Translations under genes and position numbers: made by a program | Notes under the pieces: model-generated | Told to the model about the DNA's origin: nothing | The model's database searches: none | What the model saw: the letters and a program-made list of their open reading frames with translations, nothing else | From: Oenococcus sicerae | GTDB lineage: Bacteria; Bacillota; Bacilli; Lactobacillales; Lactobacillaceae | DNA: 64,000 bases | Reading direction: 5' to 3' | NCBI RefSeq assembly: GCF_004102045.2 | Contig: NZ_CP029684.2 | Location: 1,240,001-1,304,000 of the forward strand | Shown: piece by piece, positions 27,997-35,865 of the stretch | How positions within the stretch are numbered: the first letter of the stretch is position 1 | Layout of the letters: each line of letters starts with the position of its first letter

Positions 27997-28819
27997 ATTC
28001 GTAAATGATTTTTTCAATTGTTTTTAAAACGCCGCTGTTATTGTTATCAGCAGCAGCCAGCTGGTCTTTAGCAAACTGTTTTTTAATGAATTCGGGTGCA
28101 TTGGGCATGATAAAAGGATAGGCGACGTAGTAAAGCATTTCCAAGTCGTTTTCGCCATCACCAAAAGCAGCCATCTGATCATGATGCAGACCGAGATAGG
28201 CACCGAGCTTTTGCAGACCGACAGCTTTGGAAATACCACGATTGATAATATCAATGGCACCGTAACCGGATGAAGTTGCTCGAACACCTTGAATGTGCGT
28301 GGTGGAAATAATTTCTTCGGCCATGAGCTTTTGGTCTGTGTTTTCCCAAAACAGGGCGATTTTTTCGATTGGCTCGTTAATTTCGGAGAAATGATGCACG
28401 ACTTTTAAATCTAAATCAAATAGGTTCATTTTTGTGAATTTAGATTTCGGCTGATAATCAGGCGCATAGGTATGGTCATCCCCTGAAAAAATCACGCGAT
28501 CGGGTTTGCGACTGAGCTCTGGCAGGGCATCAAAAACCTTTTCTAAGATATCTGGATCAATTGCTGATCGAAAAATATTTTGCCCATCAACAAAAACGGA
28601 AGCACCATTCTGCGAAACAAGACTGATGTTATACTTAGACATGTAATTTTTAAAAACCTGAGAAATACCTTTATAAGACCTGCCCGAGGCGGCAACAAAG
28701 AATTGATTGTTAAAATTCATCTTGTCTAGAATATTTTTGAATAATTTTTGATCAAATATTTTCTTGTCATTCACGAAGGTGCCATCGATATCGGTTGCAA
28801 ATAATTTCATTGGGCTCAT
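27995..28819 (-). CDS. Cof-type HAD hydrolase
   Basis: Haloacid dehalogenase phosphatase of the Cof/YbjI class; likely acts on sugar phosphates or nucleotides. DxD motif FATDIDGTF at the N terminus, lysine region, and C-terminal GDGENDLEML are visible; 274 residues from ATG 28819 (MSPMKLF) or 271 from ATG 28810 (MKLF). There is no ribosome site, but TATAAT stands exactly six bases before ATG 28819, suggesting a leaderless message. Confidence 0.9.
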   Translation of the reverse strand: MSPMKLFATDIDGTFVNDKKIFDQKLFKNILDKMNFNNQFFVAASGRSYKGISQVFKNYMSKYNISLVSQNGASVFVDGQNIFRSAIDPDILEKVFDALPELSRKPDRVIFSGDDHTYAPDYQPKSKFTKMNLFDLDLKVVHHFSEINEPIEKIALFWENTDQKLMAEEIISTTHIQGVRATSSGYGAIDIINRGISKAVGLQKLGAYLGLHHDQMAAFGDGENDLEMLYYVAYPFIMPNAPEFIKKQFAKDQLAAADNNNSGVLKTIEKIIYE

Positions 28820-28853
28820 AGTTAAATTATAAAGTTTTTTTCGTTGATTAGTT

Positions 28854-28862
28854 TGCTATGAT
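28854..28862 (+). promoter_or_regulatory. Extended -10 promoter of tRNA-Cys
   Basis: TGCTATGAT gives an extended -10 (TGn plus TATGAT) 17 bases before the tRNA; no clear -35. Confidence 0.55.
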
Positions 28863-28879
28863 TTTAAGGGTGACTTTTT

Positions 28880-28950
28880 GGTGGTATAGCCAAGCGGTAA
28901 GGCAATGGTCTGCAAAACCGTCATCACGGGTTCGATTCCCGTTACCACCT
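28880..28950 (+). tRNA. tRNA-Cys (anticodon GCA)
   Basis: 71 nt cloverleaf: acceptor GGTGGTA pairs with TACCACC, D-arm AGCCAAGCGGTAAGGCA, anticodon loop CTGCAAA with GCA, T-arm GGGTTCGATTCCC. No encoded CCA. The short length is normal for tRNA-Cys. Confidence 0.97.
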
Positions 28951-28954
28951 TAAT

Positions 28955-28996
28955 AAAAAAAGCGTTATACCAGCATCCGTTGATATAACGCTTTTT
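28955..28996. terminator. Bidirectional terminator after tRNA-Cys
   Basis: AGCGTTATA/TATAACGCT stem flanked by A and T runs; serves the tRNA and the convergent oxidoreductase. Confidence 0.9.
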
Positions 28997-29007
28997 ATGT
29001 ATGAAAA

Positions 29008-29961
29008 TCAATTAATTGTAATGACAGTTCTACCTGGCGCAGCCCAGGCCTTTTCCACCTCGCTCAAAGGTGACGCTTGCCAGTTCATATAAATGTTGCC
29101 GGCCGCTGCGTACTTAAATATTTCCGGTAAACTGTTTTTCATATAGTTTTCAACAACACTTGCTGGAAAACTGCCGTAACCTGAGCCTATCAGCTGCAGA
29201 TCGTGGCTTCTAAAAATCTGTGATGAAAGTGAAACAGCTGAGCCGGCCATCTCACCAACTGTGACATATTTTAGTTGCTTATTAAATTTAACTTTTTCTA
29301 AGGCAGCGAAGATAATTTCGGCTGAATGGCCCCAAAGATAATCAATGATCATGTTGAATGGTGCTGTACGATAAGCTGCTGCGATTTCCGCGATGATGGC
29401 ATCATCTGTTTGATCAAGCGAAATCGTTTGATCAGCACCGATTTTTTTTAAAACTGCCAGTGTTTTGGCATTTCTGCCGGTCGCTATCACTTTGGCTGCC
29501 CCATGGAACTTAGCCATTTGAACAGCCATCATGCCTGTCGCACCGGTAGCACCGCTCACAAAAACCACATCACCAGCTTTAATTTCGCCTTTAGTCCGTA
29601 AAGCGACATCCGATCCTAATAAAACATTCGGTAGTGCTGCGGCCATCACATTGCTTAAACCGTCTGGCAGCTTTAAAATGCTCTTTTTATCGATCACAGC
29701 TTTTTCTGCCATCATACCTGTAACAGCCGATGCAAAGACACGTGTACCGTCAGCTAATTCTGCAACACCATCCATGCCCATGACAGCTGGCATTGCCTTA
29801 AATTTCGTGTAATGTTTGCCGGCTGCCCTGCTAATATCCAATTGCTTGATCGATGATGCCTTTGGCGAAACCAAAATCTGGCTCTCGTTTGCGACTTCGG
29901 GTTCTGCAAAATCTGTATAGATTGGTAGGGTTCCATATTGCTTTAAAACTGCTGCTTTCAT
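29008..29961 (-). CDS. Medium-chain dehydrogenase/quinone oxidoreductase family protein
   Basis: MDR-superfamily NAD(P)H-dependent oxidoreductase, 317 residues, zinc-free type (no cysteine cluster). Motifs: GMDGVAEL in the GroES-like half and the nucleotide-binding VSGATGATGMMAVQMAK near residue 145. ATG 29961 has GAGG eight bases upstream and a TATAAT before that; 21 bases of extra frame upstream were discarded. Substrate not deducible. Confidence 0.85.
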   Translation of the reverse strand: MKAAVLKQYGTLPIYTDFAEPEVANESQILVSPKASSIKQLDISRAAGKHYTKFKAMPAVMGMDGVAELADGTRVFASAVTGMMAEKAVIDKKSILKLPDGLSNVMAAALPNVLLGSDVALRTKGEIKAGDVVFVSGATGATGMMAVQMAKFHGAAKVIATGRNAKTLAVLKKIGADQTISLDQTDDAIIAEIAAAYRTAPFNMIIDYLWGHSAEIIFAALEKVKFNKQLKYVTVGEMAGSAVSLSSQIFRSHDLQLIGSGYGSFPASVVENYMKNSLPEIFKYAAAGNIYMNWQASPLSEVEKAWAAPGRTVITIN

Positions 29962-30007
29962 TATTCGACCTCTGATCTGCATTATAATCTTTCTTCAAAA
30001 AGTTACT

Positions 30008-30748
30008 TCAGATCACCATGTTAATACCCATCAAAATCATTAAAATAGCCATAACAGGTCTAAGAAGGGCAGTTATTTTCTTTGGATCAAAATGCGCAAT
30101 GATTCTTGGTGTAATGGCTGCGCCTACTAAAGCACCGATCATGATCCAAGAACCGGCAGACCAATCAATGTTGCCTTGTGCTACGTGAAGGATCAGACCC
30201 ACGATTGAAGTCATGATCAAGATATAAGAGGAGGTCGCGGCAGCTTGCGGCATATTCAGACCCATTAATAAAAGTCCAGCAACCATCGGCGCACCGCCGC
30301 TCATGCCGGCGATACCGACCATCAGCCCGCTGAGGGCACCAAATAAATAGGCGGCATTTTCCGGTAAATGATGTTGTGCTTTATTTTTTCGGAATGTTTT
30401 GCTGAGGATCTGCAAACCTAAAAAGACAAATATAACTAGAATGGTCCATTTGTAGACGATTTCTGGAATATATTTAGCGATCAAACTGCCAAAGACAAGC
30501 GTCGGAAGTGCTGAAAAAATCATTTTATTTCCGTATCTGATTTTCACATATCCCGTATGCCAATAGCTTAGACAGCCGATGATCAGCGAAGGTAAGGAGA
30601 CGTATAACGAAGTAGCAGCCGCATTGACCGCCGACAAGCCAACGATCGAAGTCAAAATGCCTAGATAAAACGCACCACCGCCACCACCGATCGAAATGAC
30701 CAAGCTGCCAACCAAAAAACCGAGAATCACGAGAATATATAACTGCAT
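30008..30748 (-). CDS. TauE/SafE-family sulfite/anion exporter-like membrane protein
   Basis: 246 residues with about seven to eight hydrophobic helices and the two glycine-rich half repeats of DUF81 (FLVGSLVISIGGGGGAFYLGIL near the start and LMVGIAGMSGGAPMVAGLLL mid-protein). Family members export sulfite or organosulfonates; the substrate here is unknown. Confidence 0.85.
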   Translation of the reverse strand: MQLYILVILGFLVGSLVISIGGGGGAFYLGILTSIVGLSAVNAAATSLYVSLPSLIIGCLSYWHTGYVKIRYGNKMIFSALPTLVFGSLIAKYIPEIVYKWTILVIFVFLGLQILSKTFRKNKAQHHLPENAAYLFGALSGLMVGIAGMSGGAPMVAGLLLMGLNMPQAAATSSYILIMTSIVGLILHVAQGNIDWSAGSWIMIGALVGAAITPRIIAHFDPKKITALLRPVMAILMILMGINMVI

Positions 30749-30801
30749 AGGTTGAATCCTTCCTTCTAGAAACTAGTTAGCGTTTTTAAATACAAGTTTA
30801 A

Positions 30802-31950
30802 TCATAGGCTAACTGCCTTTTCATCAGCTTTTTTAATACTGGCGCGCAGCAAAAAAGGTGCGATCAGTGTACAAGCGAAAATAGCAGCGATGACTGCAGA
30901 ATAGCGGTTAGCAGATAATAAATGATCTTGAAAACTAATTTGAGCCAGGATCAAAGCCATTTCACCGCGCGATACCATACCGAACCCAATTGTTAAAGCA
31001 GACTGGTTTGAAAATCCGAATGATTTGGCAGCCAAACCGGCGCCGATTGTTTTGGATAAAATACCAGCAGCTGTCAAGACTAAAAATAAGGCAAAATCAT
31101 CAATGATTCCTTTGAAAGTCAAATCTAAACCGATGCTGACAAAAAAGACAGGAATAAACAGACCGTAACCGATCGGCTTGATGCCATCGATGATGCGTTT
31201 TTTGTAAGATGTTTGTCCGATTGCAATACCCGCAAAAAAAGCACCGATCACATCACTTAAGCCCATCAATGCAGCTAAATAGCTTAAGCCAAAGCAGAGA
31301 ATCAAGGCCATTAGAATTTCCGAAACTTGAATCTGAAAAATCTCGCTCCATTTCATTAATTTCGCTACGAGCCATTTTATCGCAATGAACAACAACAGGA
31401 AAAAGGCCAGTTGCAGCAGTAATGTTAAGACTAGATTGCTTGAAGTGCTGCTATTGCTGATAAAACTCAACAAGATGACCGATAAAATATCGTCTGCAAC
31501 TGCTGCTCCTAAAATTGTTGTACCTTCTCGACTGTTAAGCTTTTTCATCTCTTTTAAAACTTCGACCGTGATCGAGACGGAAGTAGCTGCAAAGATAATA
31601 GCCAAAAAAAGACTTTCTTGTATTGTGAAATTAAAACTGATACCGATCACATAAAAACTCGCTAAGGGCAGCAGCATACCAGCTATCGCAACTAAAAGGC
31701 TAGGCTTGAAAAAGCGCCACAATAAATGCAGATCACTTTCCAAGCCAGCCATAAACATTAAGATGACGACACCAATTTCGGCAAAGTTTTTAATCAAATC
31801 GTTCGGCTGGATCCAATTTAATAGTGCTGGTCCTAAGACAATACCGGCAATCAGCTGACCCACGACAACTGGCAGATTAAATTTAACGCTCAACTGCCCG
31901 GCTAACGTAGTGATTAATAAAATCAAACATAAAATAGCTAAGAATTTCAC
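30802..31950 (-). CDS. Monovalent cation:proton antiporter (CPA2, NapA/KefB-like)
   Basis: 382 residues with about 12 hydrophobic helices. The N-terminal LPVVVGQLIAGIVLGP, LMFMAGLESDL and the central SVSITVEVLKEM/VADDILSVILL (paired helix with Asp-Asp) are typical CPA2. It has no C-terminal RCK/TrkA domain, so it is a NapA-like Na+/H+ exchanger rather than a complete KefB. Probably helps acid and ion homeostasis. Confidence 0.88.
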   Translation of the reverse strand: MKFLAILCLILLITTLAGQLSVKFNLPVVVGQLIAGIVLGPALLNWIQPNDLIKNFAEIGVVILMFMAGLESDLHLLWRFFKPSLLVAIAGMLLPLASFYVIGISFNFTIQESLFLAIIFAATSVSITVEVLKEMKKLNSREGTTILGAAVADDILSVILLSFISNSSTSSNLVLTLLLQLAFFLLLFIAIKWLVAKLMKWSEIFQIQVSEILMALILCFGLSYLAALMGLSDVIGAFFAGIAIGQTSYKKRIIDGIKPIGYGLFIPVFFVSIGLDLTFKGIIDDFALFLVLTAAGILSKTIGAGLAAKSFGFSNQSALTIGFGMVSRGEMALILAQISFQDHLLSANRYSAVIAAIFACTLIAPFLLRASIKKADEKAVSL

Positions 31951-32326
31951 TGTTTTCCCCGATCATTTTGATCAAAAAAACTGCCCGCCATCAAGAATCC
32001 CTGATAACCCAAACAGGAATCGATTCTTGAAAGCAGCAGCTTCAACCAAAAAATATTTAATAATCTATAAGGTTATTCTAGCATCTTGCTATTTTAATCT
32101 TCCTTTTATGTGACCTTTATTTTCCTTTAATCTGGTAATTGAATAATGATAACTGTTCCAAAGGTTAAGAGCAGACTTGATCCTTTGGAACACTCTCCCA
32201 AAAATAAAATATTCTTTCCAATCCCAAATTAAAAACGCTTCATAAAATAATTCAATCCCAAAAAAATTCAATCCCAAAACGTCTTATCCCTAAAAATGAG
32301 ACGTTTTTTTGTGTTTTAATTTTCTT
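31951..32326. repeat. Gene-poor 376-bp region with short repeats and hairpins
   Basis: No convincing gene. It contains an inverted repeat TGTTCCAAAGG (32154-32164) and CCTTTGGAACA (32182-32192), four copies of a TCCC-A-rich motif (AATCCCAAA near 32220, 32256 and 32270; TATCCCTAAA near 32285), and a strong rightward terminator at 32276-32310. A 62-codon leftward frame (32089-32277) crosses all of these and is likely noise or a remnant. This may be a small non-coding RNA or a decayed element. Confidence 0.5.
32276..32310 (+). terminator. Strong terminator with no obvious upstream gene
   Basis: AAAACGTCTTAT/ATGAGACGTTTT (one wobble) with eight-base loop, then T run. The upstream neighbour gene is on the opposite strand, so it may end an unannotated rightward RNA. 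Confidence 0.8.
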
Positions 32327-32617
32327 ATGGCTATTCTGAATACTCAACAAATTGTTGTTAACAAGATCAGAGATGTCGTTCTTTTAACTCATGATGTCAA
32401 CATCAATGATTTTTATCGTCTGCGTTTTGATGATTTGCTGAAGATATCTGGGTTGGATGAAAAAGAATTGATCAGGGTTTTAATGATTTTTCAAGAACAG
32501 GGACTTTTGGATTTTCACAGCCAAGTTGATAGTGCAGGCCGAATGATTCATGATGAATACGTTTTGAATACATTTAGATTGATGAATGCAAAAAGATTTT
32601 TAAGTGTTCGCGACTAG
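32327..32617 (+). CDS. Hypothetical protein, 96 residues
   Basis: Not recognised. Soluble, mostly helical protein; the segment DDLLKISGLDEKELIRVLMIFQEQGLLDF resembles a short winged-helix half, which is only a guess. ATG 32327 starts 17 bases after a terminator, has no ribosome site, and follows TTTAAT by six bases. It lies upstream of the HAD gene with about 110 bases between. Confidence 0.6.
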   Translation: MAILNTQQIVVNKIRDVVLLTHDVNINDFYRLRFDDLLKISGLDEKELIRVLMIFQEQGLLDFHSQVDSAGRMIHDEYVLNTFRLMNAKRFLSVRD

Positions 32618-32727
32618 TCATTTGTGCTTGTTGTCATCCACATGGTTTGGGTCAGCCCGTTTTTGTCTGCTACTTATCTAGAAAAACTTATATGTTAGAA
32701 TTGTTCGAGATGTTTCTGGAGGCCAGC

Positions 32728-33549
32728 ATGGATCTAAAAGTAATTGCAAGCGATATGGATGGCACTTTTTTAAGTGATGATAAATTGTATAACATTGATC
32801 GATTTTACGAGCAGCTTATTGAAATGCGCCGTCGCCATATCAGATTCGTAGCAGCTTCTGGCAATAAAATTTCCCATCTGCGAACTATTTTTCAACCCAT
32901 TTTAGATAAAGGGCTTGAAATAAGCTACGTTGCCTCGAATGGTGCAGCATCTTATGATGGTGATCAGTTGGTTCATGCATCTTTTTTGTCTGATGAACAA
33001 TTGCAAAAAGTGATTGATTGGAATGCTGAAAATCCTGATTCTGATGATAATTTTGTTATTTTAACGGGTTTGAACAAGTCTTTTGTCTCTAATCACGCGA
33101 CAACGGAAGTGATCGATATTATTTCTGAGTGGTATCACAATATTGAACAAGTTGATAAATTAATGGCAGCCGATGAAAAGATTCTTGAAGTAACTTTTTT
33201 GTGGAAACATGCAGATGTTGCCAAACAAGTCAAGCGTTTGCGCCAAGTTTTTGGTGATGAGGTTCACTCAACAGGATCAGGATTTGGTAATGTAGATGTT
33301 TTAGCTGCCAACACCAATAAAGCTACGGGTTTAAAGTTTTTACAGAACCGCTGGCAAGTCGCAGATGATCAGGTTGTTGCCTTTGGTGATAACGAAAACG
33401 ACTTGGAAATGTTAAAAAAATATCCGGCTGGCTATGTCATGAGCAATGCCGCTGCTTCGATACAGAAAAAAATTAATTTGAAAACAGCTTTGGACAACAA
33501 TCACGATGGTGTCTTGGATATGATTGATAAATTTTTAAGTAAAGCCTGA
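32728..33549 (+). CDS. Cof-type HAD hydrolase (second copy type)
   Basis: 273-residue HAD phosphatase, paralogous in family to the one at 27995. DxD motif VIASDMDGTFLSDD at the N terminus and FGDNENDLEML near residue 220. ATG 32728 has GGAGG five bases upstream; the 27 additional in-frame codons upstream are rejected. The stop abuts the stop of the convergent next gene. Confidence 0.92.
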   Translation: MDLKVIASDMDGTFLSDDKLYNIDRFYEQLIEMRRRHIRFVAASGNKISHLRTIFQPILDKGLEISYVASNGAASYDGDQLVHASFLSDEQLQKVIDWNAENPDSDDNFVILTGLNKSFVSNHATTEVIDIISEWYHNIEQVDKLMAADEKILEVTFLWKHADVAKQVKRLRQVFGDEVHSTGSGFGNVDVLAANTNKATGLKFLQNRWQVADDQVVAFGDNENDLEMLKKYPAGYVMSNAAASIQKKINLKTALDNNHDGVLDMIDKFLSKA

Positions 33550-34302
33550 TTAAGCTTGAATTTGGTAGAAAAACAGCAGCCCTGAAATGAGCATCATCAT
33601 TGAATAAATAGGCAGACGATATTTTTGGCGCAGAGTCAGTTTGGCCAAAAATATCCAAGTTAGCAGGATTAAAAGTGCATTGATCCAAAAAAAATGAGTC
33701 ATTCCTTTCATCGATAGATTGATAATCAAGGCGAGTCCGAAAATCAAGCCAGTGCTTGTTTCCAAGGGACCTGATGCGATGAAGATCGGTGCTAAGAAAA
33801 AAGCAAAAATAAGCGTGATCGTAATTAATAGTGTGGACGAATTTTGCGTTAGACCGCCGTTTTTAAAATAAAAAAGAATTGATGGCATAACAGCTCCAGA
33901 CATAAAAGCGCTAGCGATGAGGCCGAAAAAAGATTTTAGCCCCAGGACGGCAAAATTCGTAATGAAAATTAAAACTGGAAAAAGCAGCATCAGCAGGGCT
34001 ATTTTCCAGTCGGCTCTGCTTAAGCTGATGCTCGTCAAGACCGAGACCATGATCGCTAACAAACTCCAATAATGAGTAATTAGTTTATTAAAAGTGAGAA
34101 AAAATCCAGCGGCTAAGCTTAGCGTATATAGTAAAAGTAATAAATTAGTTGAATCATCGAGCAGCATTTTTTTGTCTGTATCGTTGCTGCTTGTGATCAG
34201 CCACCAGATACAGTTGAAAGCTGCAGCTGTGATTGTAATTGAAAACAGAAAAAAAGCTGGACTGTTTGTCTTTTGAACTTTACGAGTTTCCATAGTCTGC
34301 AA
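33550..34302 (-). CDS. Unknown multi-pass membrane protein
   Basis: Around 250 residues with about eight hydrophobic helices, basic N terminus (METRKVQKT). No family recognised. The likely start is ATG 34293 rather than TTG 34302; neither has a ribosome site, and TATAAT lies eight bases before the ATG. Divergent from the metK riboswitch. Confidence 0.65.
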   Translation of the reverse strand: MQTMETRKVQKTNSPAFFLFSITITAAAFNCIWWLITSSNDTDKKMLLDDSTNLLLLLYTLSLAAGFFLTFNKLITHYWSLLAIMVSVLTSISLSRADWKIALLMLLFPVLIFITNFAVLGLKSFFGLIASAFMSGAVMPSILFYFKNGGLTQNSSTLLITITLIFAFFLAPIFIASGPLETSTGLIFGLALIINLSMKGMTHFFWINALLILLTWIFLAKLTLRQKYRLPIYSMMMLISGLLFFYQIQA

Positions 34303-34349
34303 TTATAAATGATTTTAGTTACAATTTATATTAACAATTGCAGTTTAAA

Positions 34350-34464
34350 ACCTATTCAGAGTGTAGTGAGGGATACCACCCGATGATCTACCGGCTACCT
34401 GCTTTTTGCAAGGTGCCCCAGTGGTAAGCGATGGGTCTAAACAGATCTTCCTTGGCCTGTTTTT
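34350..34464 (+). promoter_or_regulatory. SAM-I (S-box) riboswitch with terminator, metK leader
   Basis: Matches S-box order: P1 ACCTATT (34350) with GATGGGT (34430); CAGAG junction; P2 GTAG/CTAC; kink-turn region GAGGGA and CCCGATGA; CCGGC-ACC; short P3 ACCTGC/GCAAGGT; and AAGGTGC. The pseudoknot, CUGG/CCAG in Bacillus yitJ, is here ACCAC (34375 area) with GTGGT (34421 area), a compensatory change. A hairpin AAACAG/CTGTTT with five T residues (34439-34464) would terminate metK when SAM binds. An SMK box was considered and does not fit. Confidence 0.88.
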
Positions 34465-34485
34465 GTTAGAAAGCGAAATTTGTTT

Positions 34486-35652
34486 ATGAAAAAAATTTTT
34501 ACGAGTGAATCAGTAGCGATCGGTCATCCCGATAAAGTTGCTGACCAGATCGCTGATGCGATATTAGATGAAGTCTTAAAACAAGACCCATTAGCTAGAA
34601 GTGCGATCGAAGTCACAGTTTCGACTGGCGATGTTTCTATCTTTGGTGAATTGTCAACAAAAGCTTATGTAAACGTCCGTAAAATCGCGACCAATACGAT
34701 CAAAAATATTGGCTATGTTGAGCCCCAGCTTGGTTTTACTTATGATTCTGTCAACATAGAAAATAAAATCGTTGAACAGTCGCCGGAGATTTCGACAGCT
34801 GTTAATCAAGCTGATGATGATCCAGACCAAATCGGCGCTGGTGATCAAGGCATTATTTATGGTTATGCTGATAATGAGACGGATGATTATATTCCCTTAG
34901 CCTTGCAATTAGCTCATAAATTAATGAAACAATTGAAAACCGTTCGTGAATCTGCCGATTCGGCTAGCTATTTGCGTCCTGATGGTAAAGGCGAGGTCTC
35001 GATCGAGTATGGTGATGATGACAAACCCGAGAGAATTGCTGCAGTTGTTTTATCGGCTCAGCATATTGAAGGATTGGAATTGGAAGATTTGCGTGAACGA
35101 ATCTCAAGAGACGTGATCGCCCCAGTATTGCCAACTGACTTAGTTGATGAAAATACAAAATTCTTCATCAACCCGTCTGGGCTATGGTCTTTAGGCGGTC
35201 CGCAAGCCGATTCCGGTTTAACCGGCAGAAAGATTATCGTTGATACCTATGGTGGCGCTGCTCATCATGGCGGCGGGGCTTTTTCTGGTAAAGATGCGAC
35301 AAAAGTTGATCGCTCAGGTGCCTATTATGCCCGCTATGTGGCTAAAAATCTAGTTGCTGCCGGCGTGGCTGACAAATTGGAGATTCAAGTTGGTTATGCG
35401 ATCGGTGTTGCACGGCCCGTTTCGATCAATGTTGATACTTTTGGCACAGAAACAGTATCACTGGACAAAATTGACGCAATCGTTGAACAATTATTTGACT
35501 TTCGTCCATTGGCGATCATTAATCAGCTGGATCTGCGTCGACCAATTTATTTGCAGACAGCTGCTTTTGGCCATTTTGGTCGATCTGATCTGGATCTTCC
35601 TTGGGAAAAATTGGATCAAGTTTCAAAAATCCAAGCGCTAATTGCCAATTAA
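34486..35652 (+). CDS. metK: S-adenosylmethionine synthetase
   Basis: Makes SAM from methionine and ATP. N terminus [40 protein letters not shown], and [23 protein letters not shown] region (named by residues 245-270) are diagnostic; 388 residues. Start ATG 34486; a TTG at 34480 is in frame. Only AGAAAG, 12 bases away, resembles a ribosome site. Its expression is set by the riboswitch just upstream. Confidence 0.97.
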   Translation: MKKIFTSESVAIGHPDKVADQIADAILDEVLKQDPLARSAIEVTVSTGDVSIFGELSTKAYVNVRKIATNTIKNIGYVEPQLGFTYDSVNIENKIVEQSPEISTAVNQADDDPDQIGAGDQGIIYGYADNETDDYIPLALQLAHKLMKQLKTVRESADSASYLRPDGKGEVSIEYGDDDKPERIAAVVLSAQHIEGLELEDLRERISRDVIAPVLPTDLVDENTKFFINPSGLWSLGGPQADSGLTGRKIIVDTYGGAAHHGGGAFSGKDATKVDRSGAYYARYVAKNLVAAGVADKLEIQVGYAIGVARPVSINVDTFGTETVSLDKIDAIVEQLFDFRPLAIINQLDLRRPIYLQTAAFGHFGRSDLDLPWEKLDQVSKIQALIAN

Positions 35653-35660
35653 GCTATAAT

Positions 35661-35840
35661 AAAAACAATTAGTAGTAGTAGATCTTGAGATTTTCTCAGA
35701 AAGCCAACGTTTGCTGCAAGTTGGTAAATCGAATGATTGAACTCGGCTAAGGTTTTTAATTCATAGATCGAGTGCGCGCAAGCGAATTCAGGTGGTACCG
35801 CGGAAATCCGTCCTGTTCTTTTTTACAGGCGGATTTTTTT
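35661..35840 (+). promoter_or_regulatory. T-box leader (Leu) of leuS
   Basis: TATAAT at 35655-35660 starts a 180-base leader. It shows AGTA-rich stem I, a specifier-loop codon CTC (Leu) at 35742-35744, the T-box AGGTGGTACCGCGG (35790-35803) which pairs with uncharged tRNA-Leu, and a terminator stem AAATCCGTCCTGT/ACAGGCGGATTT with T run (35804-35840). Uncharged tRNA-Leu would favour antitermination and leuS expression. Confidence 0.93.
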
Positions 35841-35865
35841 ATTAATCTTTATTAAGGAGTCGTCA

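Noticed and set aside
32089-32277. 62-codon leftward ORF
   Set aside because: It crosses a terminator and repeated motifs, has aromatic-rich odd composition and no ribosome site; treated as noise.
34350-34464. SMK box upstream of metK
   Set aside because: Expected in Lactobacillales, but conserved SMK sequence and pairing with the ribosome site are absent; S-box features are present instead.
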